A stretch of 64,000 bases of DNA from Lysobacterales bacterium (GTDB lineage: Bacteria; Pseudomonadota; Gammaproteobacteria; Xanthomonadales; SZUA-5): positions 94,697 to 158,696 of the forward strand of contig JABAQR010000014.1 in NCBI GenBank assembly GCA_019187485.1. The letters are read 5' to 3'. Position numbers and translations under genes: made by a program. Below are positions 9,437 to 20,202 of this stretch, in pieces (the stretch's first letter is position 1; each line of letters begins with the position of its first letter). The notes under the pieces were generated by a model. It was given only the letters and a program-made list of their open reading frames with translations, was not told the origin of the DNA and made no database searches.

Positions 9437-10035
9437 TCCGGATCGTGCTTGCCGAGGATCAGGCGATGGTGCGCGGCGCGTTGGCCGCGCTGCTCGGGTT
9501 GGAGCCGGATATCGACGTGGTCGGCGAGGCCGGCGACGGCGCGCAGGCGCTGAAGCTGGTCGCCGAGCGCAGCCCGGATGTACTGCTGACCGACATCGAG
9601 ATGCCGATCCTGACCGGCCTCGATCTCGCCATGCGTCTGCAGGAGGGGCGGTCGTCGACGCGGGTCGTGATCCTGACCACTTTCGGCCGGGCCGGCTATC
9701 TGCGCCGGGCACTCGACGCTGGCGTGCGCGGTTATCTCCTCAAGGACGCCCCGAGCGCACAGCTCGCGAGTGCGCTGCGTCAGGTCATGCGCGGCGTACG
9801 CGCGATCGACCCGCAGCTGGCGGTCGCCGCTTGGGGCGAGGAGGATCCACTGACCGAACGCGAACGCACGGTGCTGCGCCTCGCTGGCGAAGGCCTCAGC
9901 AGCGCCCAGGTGGCCGAGCGCCTGCACCTCTCGCAAGGCACGGTGCGCAACTACCTGTCGGAAGCGATCGGCAAGCTCGGTGCGGGCAATCGCATCGAGG
10001 CCTTCCGGAGCGCGCGGCAGAAGGGCTGGCTGTAG
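9433..10035 (+). CDS. NarL/DesR-type response regulator
   Basis: A 200-residue regulator with an N-terminal receiver (acidic pair near residues 8-9, phospho-Asp in LLTDIEMP near residue 55, Lys in LLKDAP near 104) and a C-terminal LuxR helix-turn-helix (LTERERTVLRLAGEGLSSAQVAE, about 136-195). It starts inside the stop codon of the kinase gene (ATGA), so it is the cognate partner. By family logic it would activate the upstream ABC exporter operon and itself. Confidence 0.92.
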   Translation: MIRIVLAEDQAMVRGALAALLGLEPDIDVVGEAGDGAQALKLVAERSPDVLLTDIEMPILTGLDLAMRLQEGRSSTRVVILTTFGRAGYLRRALDAGVRGYLLKDAPSAQLASALRQVMRGVRAIDPQLAVAAWGEEDPLTERERTVLRLAGEGLSSAQVAERLHLSQGTVRNYLSEAIGKLGAGNRIEAFRSARQKGWL

Positions 10036-10285
10036 GTCGCACAAAGCACGGCGTGCGCAATACGCGCGCCGCTCCAGCCTGTGCACGGGGCTTGCGGCAG
10101 CATGCACCCTGCGGATTGCGGCGCGGATCGACATGCCGCCGGCACAATGCCAGCGTGCAGCTTCGGTGTCGCCGGCAGCGACTCGAACGCGTCGAGGACC
10201 CGGCCGTACCGGCCCGGATATTCCATGAGTTCGCAAGGTACGGGCGTGTCGGTGTCCACCGCGTCCAACCCGGTTGCGCTTGCGC

Positions 10286-11107
10286 TCATCTTCGGGTTCC
10301 CAGCGCCGTACCGAACAGGCGTATCGCGTTCTCGCCGGTCTGCCTTGCCAGCTCGTCGGGCGAAACCGCGCGCAGCTCGGAAACCGCCTGCAGGACCGTC
10401 GGCAGCCTGCCGGGCTCGTTGCGCTGGCCGCGATGGAATGCATCCGGCTGGTCCGGTGCGTCGGTCTCCAGCAGCAGCCATTCCACCGGCATCGTCGCCA
10501 CCAGCCGGCGCAGCCGCCGCGCGCGTTCGTAGGTGACCGGCCCGCCGATGCCGAGGCAGAAACCGAGCTTCCACAAGGCCCGCGCCTGCTCCTCGCTGCC
10601 GCCGAAGCTGTGCACGACACCGCGCACGCCGCCGACGCGCCGCAGCGTCGCGATCACCTCGTCGACCGCGCGCCGCGCGTGCAGCACCAACGGCAGGTCG
10701 AACTCGCGCGCGAGCCGCACCTGGGCCAGGAAGTACTCGCGCTGCAGCGCCGGATCGAGCCCGTCGATGAACAAGTCGAGCCCGCACTCGCCGACCGCGA
10801 TCGCGTCGCCATGCGCCAGTCTGGCGCGCACCGCGTCGAGGTGCTCGGGCCGATGCTCGGACAAGTACATGGGGTGCAGGCCATAGCCGGCGTGCACATC
10901 GGGCTCGGCGGCAGCGAGACCTGCGAGCGCATCGAAGCCCGCCGCCGACACCGCCGGCACCACCAGCGCCGCCACCCCCGCCGCCCGCGCGTGCGCCAGC
11001 ACCGCGTCGCGGTCGGCGGCGAACTCCGGTGCGTCGAGGTGGCAATGGGTGTCGGTCAGCACGGGTATGGGGCGCGGGAAGAGCCACGAGCGGCTCCGAT
11101 GAGCCAT
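10286..11107 (-). CDS. TatD-family metal-dependent deoxyribonuclease
   Basis: A 273-residue TIM-barrel amidohydrolase-fold nuclease. Metal ligands are visible as THCHLD near the start, the catalytic glutamate in VGECGLD, HAR, VVHSFGG and the late LLLETDAPD. The YjjV/TatD group acts as 3'-5' DNase or exonuclease in DNA repair. The start is uncertain: ATG 11107 gives the longest product, but residues 2-15 are arginine-rich and unlike the family, so GTG 11062 (directly before LTDTHCHLD) is an alternative. Neither has a good ribosome site. It converges on the response regulator gene. Confidence 0.85.
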   Translation of the reverse strand: MAHRSRSWLFPRPIPVLTDTHCHLDAPEFAADRDAVLAHARAAGVAALVVPAVSAAGFDALAGLAAAEPDVHAGYGLHPMYLSEHRPEHLDAVRARLAHGDAIAVGECGLDLFIDGLDPALQREYFLAQVRLAREFDLPLVLHARRAVDEVIATLRRVGGVRGVVHSFGGSEEQARALWKLGFCLGIGGPVTYERARRLRRLVATMPVEWLLLETDAPDQPDAFHRGQRNEPGRLPTVLQAVSELRAVSPDELARQTGENAIRLFGTALGTRR

Positions 11108-11142
11108 TCTGCGCTTGTGTGACTCACAGATTGTGCGAGCTT

Positions 11143-11177
11143 CCCCGTGCCCCGTGCCCCGTGCCCCGTGCCCCGTC
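11143..11177. repeat. Five-copy 7-bp tandem repeat (CCCCGTG)
   Basis: Five consecutive heptamers, CCCCGTG four times and then CCCCGTC, fill the space immediately after the mgtE stop codon (11178 on the minus strand). It is one of four loci in this window where a different heptamer is repeated in tandem. Confidence 0.85.
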
Positions 11178-12392
11178 CTACAGCACCAACCACGCCGCCA
11201 GCCCGAGGAAAGCCCCCATGCTGACGACGTCGGTCGCGGTCGTCAGGAAGATGCTGGATGCGGTGGCGGGATCGGTGCCGAGGCGTTTCAGCAGCAGCGG
11301 CACGCCGGCGCCGGCCATGCCGCTGACCATGCAACTGGCGGTCATCGCCGCGAAGGTGATCAGGCTCAGCGTGAACGGGCTCGCAGCATCCTGCATGGCC
11401 GCGAGCACGTACATGACGACGCCGGCGACGACTCCGGTGAGCGCGCCGTTGAGGAAGCCGAGCCAGGCCTCCTTGCTCATCAGGCGCACCGCGCTGCCGG
11501 GCTTGACCTCGTTCAGGGTCATTCCGCGCAGGGTCACGGCGAGCGCCTGGCAGCCGGTGTTGCTGCACTGGCCGGAGAGCACCGGGATGAACACCGCGAG
11601 CAGCACGATGCGGTCGACGGTCTCCTGGAACAGGCCGACCACCGCCCCGGCAACGAAGGCGGTCAGCAGGTTCAATTGCAGCCACGGGTGGCGGAAACGC
11701 AGCGACTGCGCCCACGGCGTGTTCAGCCGCTCTTCCTTCTCGACGCCGACCATCGCGCCGGCCTGCGCCGAAATCTCGAAGGCCTGTTGCTCGAACAGCA
11801 CCGAACCCTTGACCTGGCCGATCAGTTGCCCGGCCGCGCTGCACACCGGATAGACCGGGTAGTGGCGGGTCACCACCTCGCGCATCGCCTCGGGCAACTG
11901 CATCTCCGGCCGCAGCCGGAACGGCGACTGCACCATGATGTCGCGCAGTTCCGCGCCGCGGTCCGAGTACAGCAGCTCCCGGAAGGCGACCACGCCGGTG
12001 AACTGGCGGTTCCGGTCGATGCAAAAGACGTAGACGATCTGAGTGGCCCGGATCGCGTCGCGCAGGGTGTCGATCACCTCGCCGACCGGCGAAGTCTCCT
12101 GGAACACCGCGGGTGCGCGCTCCATCAGCCGGCCGACGCTGCCCTCGGGGTAACGGTGGCCGGCCAGCCAGTCGGCGCCGGCCGCAGTTTCGGCGGCGAT
12201 CGTCGCCCTGCGCTGCGGCGGGAACTCCTCCAGCACCTCGACCGCCTGGCCGGTGCTGAGGCCGGCGAGCACCTGGGCGATCAGCTGGTCGCCATGCGGG
12301 GCGAGCATCTTCGCCGCACTCTTGAGATCGGTCGCGCGCACGCGATCCACCAGGGAGGGCAGCAGATCGGCGTGGATGGTCGGCTCGGCCAT
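11178..12392 (-). CDS. mgtE: MgtE-type magnesium transporter
   Basis: A 404-residue magnesium channel/transporter. An N-terminal helical domain (about 1-115) is followed by a pair of CBS domains (about 120-240) and a five-helix membrane domain (about 265-404). The membrane domain contains the pore-region signature PVLSGQCSNTG and the late TTATDVVSMGAF segment, whose aspartate lines the ion path in MgtE. Cytoplasmic Mg2+ binding to the N and CBS domains closes the pore in characterised members. ATG 12392 is chosen because the family similarity begins there. The open frame extends further upstream without resemblance to MgtE. Confidence 0.93.
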   Translation of the reverse strand: MAEPTIHADLLPSLVDRVRATDLKSAAKMLAPHGDQLIAQVLAGLSTGQAVEVLEEFPPQRRATIAAETAAGADWLAGHRYPEGSVGRLMERAPAVFQETSPVGEVIDTLRDAIRATQIVYVFCIDRNRQFTGVVAFRELLYSDRGAELRDIMVQSPFRLRPEMQLPEAMREVVTRHYPVYPVCSAAGQLIGQVKGSVLFEQQAFEISAQAGAMVGVEKEERLNTPWAQSLRFRHPWLQLNLLTAFVAGAVVGLFQETVDRIVLLAVFIPVLSGQCSNTGCQALAVTLRGMTLNEVKPGSAVRLMSKEAWLGFLNGALTGVVAGVVMYVLAAMQDAASPFTLSLITFAAMTASCMVSGMAGAGVPLLLKRLGTDPATASSIFLTTATDVVSMGAFLGLAAWLVL

Positions 12393-12509
12393 GGGCGACC
12401 GCGATTCGGAAGGCGTCGCCAAGACTAGCAGGGACGCTGCACCGCGACCTTGAGTGTCGGCTACGCGGAGCGCCCGGTAATCTGTTCGCGGGTGAAGCGC
12501 GTGCTGCCC

Positions 12510-12525
12510 TGCACCAATGTGGTGA
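12510..12525. promoter_or_regulatory. Candidate NtrC-binding site upstream of amtB
   Basis: TGCACCAATGTGGTGA is a near-match to the NtrC consensus dyad (GCACCA-N3-TGGTGC). It lies about 185 bp upstream of the candidate sigma-54 promoter, a normal place for an enhancer. A second, less well-spaced GGTGCA half-site is at about 12550-12556. Confidence 0.55.
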
Positions 12526-12640
12526 TCGCGTCCGTCCATCCGGCATCGGTGGTGCACCGCATCGAATCCTGGTTCGCCGGGACGCCGTCGCAAGATTTCC
12601 GGGTAGTTCGATGGGATGTGCGGCAAGTCATTGAAATTAG

Positions 12641-14443
<1,803 letters not shown>

Positions 14444-14633
14444 CCCCTCTTCGCCAAGCATCTGCCGCAGTGCCGTAATCGAGTCTTCGTGGCCGAAGGC
14501 GCGCGAAGTCGAAGGCAGCGAAGTGGTCATCAAGCGCAACCTCAGTCGACCGTCTCAAACACGGAGAGGAAGCGAGCGCAGGGTGCCTCCACCAGTCGAG
14601 TGGATGCGTGGCGTGCCGATGAATCGAGCTTTC

Positions 14634-14834
14634 TTACAAGGCGCGCGCGGCCTCGACGACGGTCGGTTCCAGGCTCGCGCCGCCGGCTTGGATGAGCTGC
14701 AGTAGCTCCTTCCGCATCCGCGGCGTCCAGAAATGACGCAGGTGCTCGGCGATCGCCGCCGGCGCGGCGTCGCCCAGCGCAGCGAGGTTGTGCGCGATGT
14801 CGTTGGCCATGCGCGCGAGCTTGTCGGGCTTCAT
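14634..14834 (-). CDS. fdsD: NAD-dependent formate dehydrogenase delta subunit
   Basis: A 66-residue protein with the MANDIAHNLAA and HLRHFWTPRMR segments characteristic of FdsD. Its start codon overlaps the fdsA stop by 4 bp (ATGA at 14831-14834), so it is coupled to the catalytic subunit. In characterised Fds enzymes the small delta subunit is needed for assembly or stability of the molybdenum enzyme rather than for catalysis. It is the last gene of the operon. The 190 bp to glnK contain no obvious terminator. Confidence 0.88.
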   Translation of the reverse strand: MKPDKLARMANDIAHNLAALGDAAPAAIAEHLRHFWTPRMRKELLQLIQAGGASLEPTVVEAARAL

Positions 14835-17677
14835 CCGGCGCCCTCGGGCAGTTCGCGCTCGATGCGGCGCAGGAAGTCGGCGCGTGCTGCGTTCTCGCGT
14901 TGCCAGTCGCTGGGTGCGGCGGTGCGCGTCACCTGCACTGCGGTGACCTTGTACTCGGGGCAGTTGGTGGCCCAGTCGGAGTAGTCGGTGGTGACCACGT
15001 TGACGCCGCTGCGGGCGTGGTGGAAGGTGGTGTAGACCACGCCCGGCTGCACGCGTTCGCTGATCTGCGCACGCAGCGAGGTGGCGCCGGCGCGGCTGCG
15101 CAGCAGGACGCGGTCGCCGTCGTTGATCCCGCGCTGCTCGGCGTCGAAGGGATGGATCTCGAGCAAATCCTCGTCGTGCCAGCGGGTGTTCGGCGTGCGC
15201 GCGGTCTGGGTGCCGACGTTGTACTGGCTCAAGATGCGGCCGGTGGTCAGCAGCAGCGGGAAGCGCTCGCCGGTGCGTTCCTCGGTGGGCACGTAGCCGG
15301 TCAGCATGAAGCGGCCCTTGCCGCGCACGAAGCGCTCGACGTGCATGATCGGTGTGCCGGTCGGCGCGGCCGCGTTGCAGGGCCACTGGATCGAGCCGAG
15401 TTCGTCGAGGCGGGCGTAGGACACGCCGGCGAAGCTCGGCGTGGCGCGTGCGATCTCGTCCATGATCTCGGAGGGATGCGCGTACTGCATCGGGTAGCCG
15501 AGCGCGGCGGCGAGGCCGAGCGTGACTTCCCAGTCGGCGAGCCCGGCGAGCGGCGCGATCACCTTTCGCACGCGGCTGATGCGGCGCTCGGCGTTGGTGA
15601 AGGTCCCGTCCTTCTCGAGGAAGGAGGCGCCCGGCAGGAACACGTGCGCGTACTTCGCGGTCTCGTTGAGGAACAGGTCCTGGACGACCACGCACTCCAT
15701 CGCCGACAGGCCGGCGATCACGTTCTGCGTGTCAGGATCGGATTGCGCGATGTCCTCGCCCTGGATGTAGAGGCCCTTGAAGTGGCCGGACTGGGCCTCG
15801 TCGACCATGTTGGGGATGCGCAGGCCGGGCTCGCGCGCGAGCGCCACGCCCCACAGTTGCTCGAAGACCTCGCGGGTGGCGTCGTCGGAGACATGCCGGT
15901 AGCCGGAGAACTCGTGCGGGAAGGAGCCCATGTCGCAGGCGCCTTGCACATTGTTCTGGCCGCGCAAGGGGTTCACGCCGACGCCGACGCGGCCGACGTT
16001 GCCGGTCGCCATCGCGAGGTTGGCCATGCCCATGACCATGGTCGAGCCCTGGCTGTGCTCGGTGACGCCCAAGCCATAGTAGATCGCGGCATTGCGCGCG
16101 GTCGCGTACAGCCGCGCCGCGGCGCGCAGCTCGCCGGCCGGTACGCCGGTGATGTCGGCGCTGGCCTCCGGGGCATGCCGCGGATCGGCGATGAAGCGCG
16201 CCCAGGCCTCGAAGGACGCGAGATCGCAGCGCTCGCGCACATAGTCCTCGCGCACGAGGCCCTCGGACACGACGACGTGCGCGAGCGCGTTGATCAGCGC
16301 GACATTGGTGCCAGGCTTGAGCGCCAGGTGATGCGCGGCCTGGATGTGCGGCGAGCGCACCAGGTCGATGCGGCGCGGATCGGCGACGATCAGCCGCGCG
16401 CCCTCGCGCAGCCGCCTCTTCATCCGTGAGGCGAACACCGGGTGCGCGTCGGTGGGGTTGGCGCCGATCAGCAGGATCACGTCGGCCTGCGCGACCGACT
16501 TGAAGTCCTGGGTGCCGGCCGAAGTGCCAAAGGTCTGCTTGAGCCCGTAGCCGGTCGGCGAGTGGCAGACGCGCGCGCAGTTGTCGACGTTGTTGTTGCC
16601 GAAAACGGCGCGCACCAGCTTCTGCACCAGGAAGGTCTCCTCGTTGGTGCAGCGCGAGGAGGTGATGCCGCCGACTGCTTCGCGGCCGTATTGCGCTTGG
16701 ATCCGCCGGAACTCCGATGCGGCATGGGCGAAAGCCTCGTCCCACGAGACCTCGCGCCAGGGATCGCTGATGCGCGCGCGGATCATCGGCCGGGTGATCC
16801 GGTCGGGATGGGTCGCGTAGCCGTAGGCAAAGCGGCCCTTGACGCAGGAATGGCCCTCGTTGGCCTGGCCCCGCTTGTACGGCACCATGCGCACCAGCTG
16901 GCCGCCCTGGGTTTCGGCGCGGAAGCTGCAGCCGACGCCGCAATAGGCGCAGGTGGTGATGGTCGCGCCGGTCGGCGTGCCGTGCTCGATCACGCTCTTC
17001 TCGTTGAGCGTGGCGGTCGGGCAGGCCTGCACGCAGGCGCCGCAGGAGACGCACTCGGAGGACAGGAAATCGAAACTGCCGGTGCTGACCTTCGATTCCA
17101 GTCCGCGACCGGTGATGGTCAGCGCGAAGGTGCCCTGGACTTCGGCGCAGGCGCGCACGCAGCGCGAGCAGACGATGCACTTGCTGGAATCAAAGGTGAA
17201 GTAGGGGTTGCTCTCGTCCTTCGCCTCGGTGCGGTGCTTGCGGCCGTCCTGGCCGTAGCGCACCTCGCGCAGGCCGACCGCGCCGGCCATGTCCTGCAGC
17301 TCGCAGTCGCCATTGGCGCTGCAGGTCAGGCAGTCGAGCGGGTGGTCGGAGATGTACAGCTCCATGACCCCGCGCCGCAGCGCGGCCAGGCGCGCGGTCT
17401 GGGTGTGCACGACCATGCCGTCCTCGGCCGGCGTGGTGCACGAGGCCGGCGTGCCGCGCCGGCCCTCGATCTCGACCAGGCACAGCCGGCAGGAGCCGAA
17501 GGCCTCGACCATGTCGGTGGCGCACAGCTTCGGGATCTCGATGCCGTGGCTGCGCGCGGCGGCGAGGATGGCGGTGCCCTTCGGGACGCGCACTGCGCGG
17601 CCGTCGATGGTCAGCGTGACCGTGTCCGCCGATTCCCGCAGCGGCGTGCCGTAGTCGATTACCTTGGGCAGTGGCAT
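14831..17677 (-). CDS. fdsA: Formate dehydrogenase alpha (catalytic) subunit
   Basis: A 948-residue molybdenum bis-MGD enzyme oxidising formate to CO2. In order: an N-terminal [2Fe-2S] domain (CRLCLVEIEG region, about 20-90), a His-Cys3 cluster domain (HPLDCLTC...GDCELQ, about 110-130), two ferredoxin-like [4Fe-4S] motifs (CIVCSRCVRAC, CVSCGACVQAC), another [4Fe-4S] site (CAYCGVGC) and the molybdopterin domains. The molybdenum ligand is Cys371 (ARVCHSPTG), an ordinary TGC, not selenocysteine. ATG 17677 has GGAG 7 bp upstream. Electrons pass to FdsB and NAD+. A 9-bp-period inverted repeat separates it from fdsB. Confidence 0.96.
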   Translation of the reverse strand: MPLPKVIDYGTPLRESADTVTLTIDGRAVRVPKGTAILAAARSHGIEIPKLCATDMVEAFGSCRLCLVEIEGRRGTPASCTTPAEDGMVVHTQTARLAALRRGVMELYISDHPLDCLTCSANGDCELQDMAGAVGLREVRYGQDGRKHRTEAKDESNPYFTFDSSKCIVCSRCVRACAEVQGTFALTITGRGLESKVSTGSFDFLSSECVSCGACVQACPTATLNEKSVIEHGTPTGATITTCAYCGVGCSFRAETQGGQLVRMVPYKRGQANEGHSCVKGRFAYGYATHPDRITRPMIRARISDPWREVSWDEAFAHAASEFRRIQAQYGREAVGGITSSRCTNEETFLVQKLVRAVFGNNNVDNCARVCHSPTGYGLKQTFGTSAGTQDFKSVAQADVILLIGANPTDAHPVFASRMKRRLREGARLIVADPRRIDLVRSPHIQAAHHLALKPGTNVALINALAHVVVSEGLVREDYVRERCDLASFEAWARFIADPRHAPEASADITGVPAGELRAAARLYATARNAAIYYGLGVTEHSQGSTMVMGMANLAMATGNVGRVGVGVNPLRGQNNVQGACDMGSFPHEFSGYRHVSDDATREVFEQLWGVALAREPGLRIPNMVDEAQSGHFKGLYIQGEDIAQSDPDTQNVIAGLSAMECVVVQDLFLNETAKYAHVFLPGASFLEKDGTFTNAERRISRVRKVIAPLAGLADWEVTLGLAAALGYPMQYAHPSEIMDEIARATPSFAGVSYARLDELGSIQWPCNAAAPTGTPIMHVERFVRGKGRFMLTGYVPTEERTGERFPLLLTTGRILSQYNVGTQTARTPNTRWHDEDLLEIHPFDAEQRGINDGDRVLLRSRAGATSLRAQISERVQPGVVYTTFHHARSGVNVVTTDYSDWATNCPEYKVTAVQVTRTAAPSDWQRENAARADFLRRIERELPEGAG

Positions 17678-17712
17678 GGGCGTGCTCCGCCGCTGAGTGG
17701 AGTCAAGAGCGT

Positions 17713-17816
17713 TGGACGCAAAGGACGCAAAGTTGAAAAGAAAGGACGCAAAGGAAAGCGCAAGCAAATCTTGGCTTTGTTTGCGTCCTTTGCGCCCTTT
17801 GCGTCAAGAAAATCAG
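17713..17816. repeat. Inverted repeat with 9-bp internal period, copy 1 (within fds operon)
   Basis: The left arm repeats GACGCAAAG-type 9-mers and the right arm (17781-17816) carries the complement (CTTTGCGTC). The region can form a long imperfect hairpin in the 181-bp gap between fdsB and fdsA. The same element occurs at 19977-20081, also beside an fds gene. Confidence 0.8.
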
Positions 17817-17858
17817 CCTTCGGGCGCCAGCGCGCGCCATCAGGTGATCGCGTGATGC

Positions 17859-19373
17859 TCATGGCCCGAAGTCCTCGCGGAAGTGCCGGATCGCGCTCAT
17901 GACCGGTAGCGCGGTGAGGCCGCCGAGGGCGCATAGCGAGGCGTCGGTCATCACCGTGCAGAGGTCCTCGACGACCTTGAGGTTCGCCTCGGGCGCGATG
18001 CCGCGGGAGACCTTGGCGAGGGTCTCGGCGCCGCGGGTGGAGCCGATCCGGCAGGGCGTGCACTTGCCGCAGCTCTCCAGCGCGCAAAACTCGAAGGCGA
18101 AGCGCGCCTGCGCGGCCATGTCGACGGAATCATCGAACACGACGATGCCGGCGTGGCCGAGGAGGCCGCCGGCCGCGGCCATCGCCTCGTAGTCGAGCGG
18201 CGTGTCGAGCAGCGATTCCGGGAAGTAGGCGCCGAGCGGGCCGCCGACCTGCACGGCGCGCAGCGGCCGGCCGCTGGCGGTGCCGCCGCCGATGTCGACC
18301 ACCAGTTCGCGCAACGTGATGCCGAAGGCACACTCGAACAGCCCGCCGTGGCGCACATTGCCGGCCAGTTGCACCGGCATCGAGCCGCGTGAGCGGCCGC
18401 AGCCGAAATCGGCATAGGCCTTGCCGCCGTGGCGCAGGATCCACGGCACGGCCGTGAGGGTCAGCACGTTGTTGACCACCGTCGGCCGCCCGAACAGGCC
18501 GTGGTGCGCCGGCAGCGGCGGCTTGGCGCGCACCTGGCCGCGACGGCCTTCCAGGCTCTCCAGCAGCGAGGTCTCCTCGCCGCAGATGTAGGCGCCGGCG
18601 CCGACCCGCAGATCGATGTCGAAGTGCGCGCCGAGCAGCCCGTCCGCGCGCGCCAGTGCGAGCGCGCGGCGCAGCACCGCGATCGCCTGCGGGTATTCCG
18701 AGCGCAGGTAGACGACGCCGCGGTCGGCGCCGACCGCGAGACCGGCGATCGCCATGCCCTCGATCAGTGCAAACGGGTCGCCCTCGATCAGCATGCGGTC
18801 GGCGAAGGTGCCGCTGTCGCCCTCGTCGGCATTGCAGACGATGTACTTGCGCGGACCCGGTGCCTGGGCGACGGTGCGCCACTTGATGCCGGCCGGGAAG
18901 CCGGCGCCGCCGCGGCCGCGCAGGCCGGAATCGATGATCTGCTGAAGCACCGCGTCGGCGCCGGTGTCGCGCGCGTGCTGCAAGCCGGCGAGGCCGCCGT
19001 GCGCGCGGTAGTCGACAAGCGAGAGCGGATCGATGACGCCGACGCGCTCGAAGCTCAGGCGTTGCTGGCGCGCCATCCACGGCAGCGCGTCGATGCGGCC
19101 GAGGCCGAGCGGGTGCGCGCCGGCGTCGGGGAATCCGGCGTCGAACAGGCTGGCGACATCGGCGGGATTCACCGGACCGTAGCCGACGCGTCCGTCCGCG
19201 GTGTCGACCTCGACCAGCGGCTCCAGCCACAGCATGCCGCGGGTGCCGGTGCGCACGAGCTGGATCTCGATGCCGCGCGCCTGCGCTGCGGCCGCGATGG
19301 CGGCGGCGACCGCGTCCGCGCCGACCGACAGTGCGGCCGCATCGGCGGGCACGTAGACCCGTGGCGCGCTCAC
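17859..19373 (-). CDS. fdsB: Formate dehydrogenase beta subunit (NuoF-like diaphorase)
   Basis: A 504-residue NADH-binding flavoprotein. An N-terminal thioredoxin-like extension (about 1-110) precedes the NuoF core. The core has GRGGAGFPAGIKW and ADEGDSGTFADR (FMN and NAD binding), GAGAYICGEETSLLESLEG and the [4Fe-4S] motif ESCGKCTPCR near the C-terminus. It passes electrons from FdsA to NAD+. The start is GTG 19373, overlapping the fdsG stop by 4 bp (GTGA). The Nuo-like FdsB/FdsG pair shows this is the soluble NAD-dependent enzyme, not the membrane-bound FdnGHI type. Confidence 0.94.
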   Translation of the reverse strand: MSAPRVYVPADAAALSVGADAVAAAIAAAAQARGIEIQLVRTGTRGMLWLEPLVEVDTADGRVGYGPVNPADVASLFDAGFPDAGAHPLGLGRIDALPWMARQQRLSFERVGVIDPLSLVDYRAHGGLAGLQHARDTGADAVLQQIIDSGLRGRGGAGFPAGIKWRTVAQAPGPRKYIVCNADEGDSGTFADRMLIEGDPFALIEGMAIAGLAVGADRGVVYLRSEYPQAIAVLRRALALARADGLLGAHFDIDLRVGAGAYICGEETSLLESLEGRRGQVRAKPPLPAHHGLFGRPTVVNNVLTLTAVPWILRHGGKAYADFGCGRSRGSMPVQLAGNVRHGGLFECAFGITLRELVVDIGGGTASGRPLRAVQVGGPLGAYFPESLLDTPLDYEAMAAAGGLLGHAGIVVFDDSVDMAAQARFAFEFCALESCGKCTPCRIGSTRGAETLAKVSRGIAPEANLKVVEDLCTVMTDASLCALGGLTALPVMSAIRHFREDFGP

Positions 19374-19879
19374 GACCCGCTCTCCTTCAGTCCGAGGATC
19401 AGCGCATCGACGGCCGACTCGTCCAGATTCGCGAGCAAGCGCTCATCGAGCAGCGCCGCCGGCCCGAGTGTGCAGTTGCCGAGGCAGTAGACGTTTTCGA
19501 GCGTCAGCTCGTCGCGGGTCTGGCCGGGGCGCAGCCCGTGCGCGGATGCGAGGTGCGCCGCGACGCGCTCGCAGCCGCGCGCCTGACAAGCCTCGGCGCG
19601 GCACAGTTTCAGCACGTGGCGCGCGGCCGGCGCTTCGCGGAAGTCGTGATAGAAGCTGAGCACGCCGCGCACGTCGGCGCGCGACACGTTCAGGCCCTCG
19701 GCCACCAGCGGCACGGCTTCCGCCGGCACGCAACCGAAGCGCGCCTGCAGCGCGTGCAGGATCGGCAGCAGCGCGGTCGCGCCGTTGGCGTCCTCGCCGT
19801 AGAAATCGCGCGCGGCGGCGATCTCGGCCGCGATCAGCGCGTCCGCGACCCGGACGTCGAATTCAGGAGTGTCGGCCAT
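19370..19879 (-). CDS. fdsG: Formate dehydrogenase gamma subunit (NuoE-like)
   Basis: A 169-residue [2Fe-2S] protein of the NuoE/HoxE family. The four cluster cysteines appear as CRAEAC and, 35-40 residues later, CLGNC. ATG 19879 is chosen because NuoE-like similarity starts near it. The reading frame continues upstream with a basic, unrelated stretch. It is the first gene of fdsGBAD and forms the diaphorase module with FdsB. The promoter must lie in the 19880-20202 gap, which also holds a large inverted repeat. Confidence 0.92.
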   Translation of the reverse strand: MADTPEFDVRVADALIAAEIAAARDFYGEDANGATALLPILHALQARFGCVPAEAVPLVAEGLNVSRADVRGVLSFYHDFREAPAARHVLKLCRAEACQARGCERVAAHLASAHGLRPGQTRDELTLENVYCLGNCTLGPAALLDERLLANLDESAVDALILGLKESGS

Positions 19880-20202
19880 GCGCAATTGTAGTCGCGCGCG
19901 ATGGTCCCTGGCGCGCAGGAGCACGATTCATCGCGCCCGCCATGGCCGTGGGACTCCGATCGGGCCGGAAAAGCGCTGGACGCAAAGTACGCAAAGGAGA
20001 AAAGAAAGGACGCAAAGGAGAGCGGGAGCGGAATCGTCCGCCCGCTCTTGGCTTTCTTTGCGTCCTTTGCGTACTTTGCGGCCACAAACAGGTGCTGCAA
20101 TCAGCGCGGGAACTCGGGGCCAGGGCCGGTTCCTGGTGCCTTCCCAGCTTCTCGCCGGGACGGCCGACCCGCAGTCAGACGTTCCCTGGTCGAATCGCGC
20201 CC
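19880..20202. other. Intergenic region between fdsG and the EVE-protein gene
   Basis: 323 bp with no supported gene. About a third of it is the inverted repeat at 19977-20081. Both flanking genes are on the minus strand, so this space should hold the terminator of the EVE/ygfA transcript and the fds promoter. No promoter hexamers stood out. Confidence 0.4.
19977..20081. repeat. Inverted repeat with 9-bp internal period, copy 2
   Basis: The left arm holds GACGCAAAG and TACGCAAAG units and the right arm the complement (CTTTGCGTC, CTTTGCGTA), separated by a GC-rich centre. Sequence and layout are closely related to 17713-17816. It may work as a transcript-end hairpin, but it looks like a dispersed repeat family. 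Confidence 0.8.

Noticed and set aside
7673..9712. Very long minus-strand open frame opposite the histidine kinase
   Set aside because: It is the antisense shadow of a high-GC coding region. It is arginine-rich, has no domain, and the plus strand carries clear motifs.
10036..10285. Minus-strand open frame beginning MSASATGLDAVDTD near 10290, after tatD
   Set aside because: No ribosome site, no recognisable family, and it runs antisense into the response regulator gene. The sequence looks like ordinary GC-rich open frame.
11143..11177. Short direct repeats considered as a CRISPR array
   Set aside because: Units are 7 bp with no spacers and there are no cas genes. The same applies to the other heptamer loci.
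14831..17677. Selenocysteine formate dehydrogenase
   Set aside because: The molybdenum ligand codon is TGC (Cys371) and no in-frame TGA occurs.
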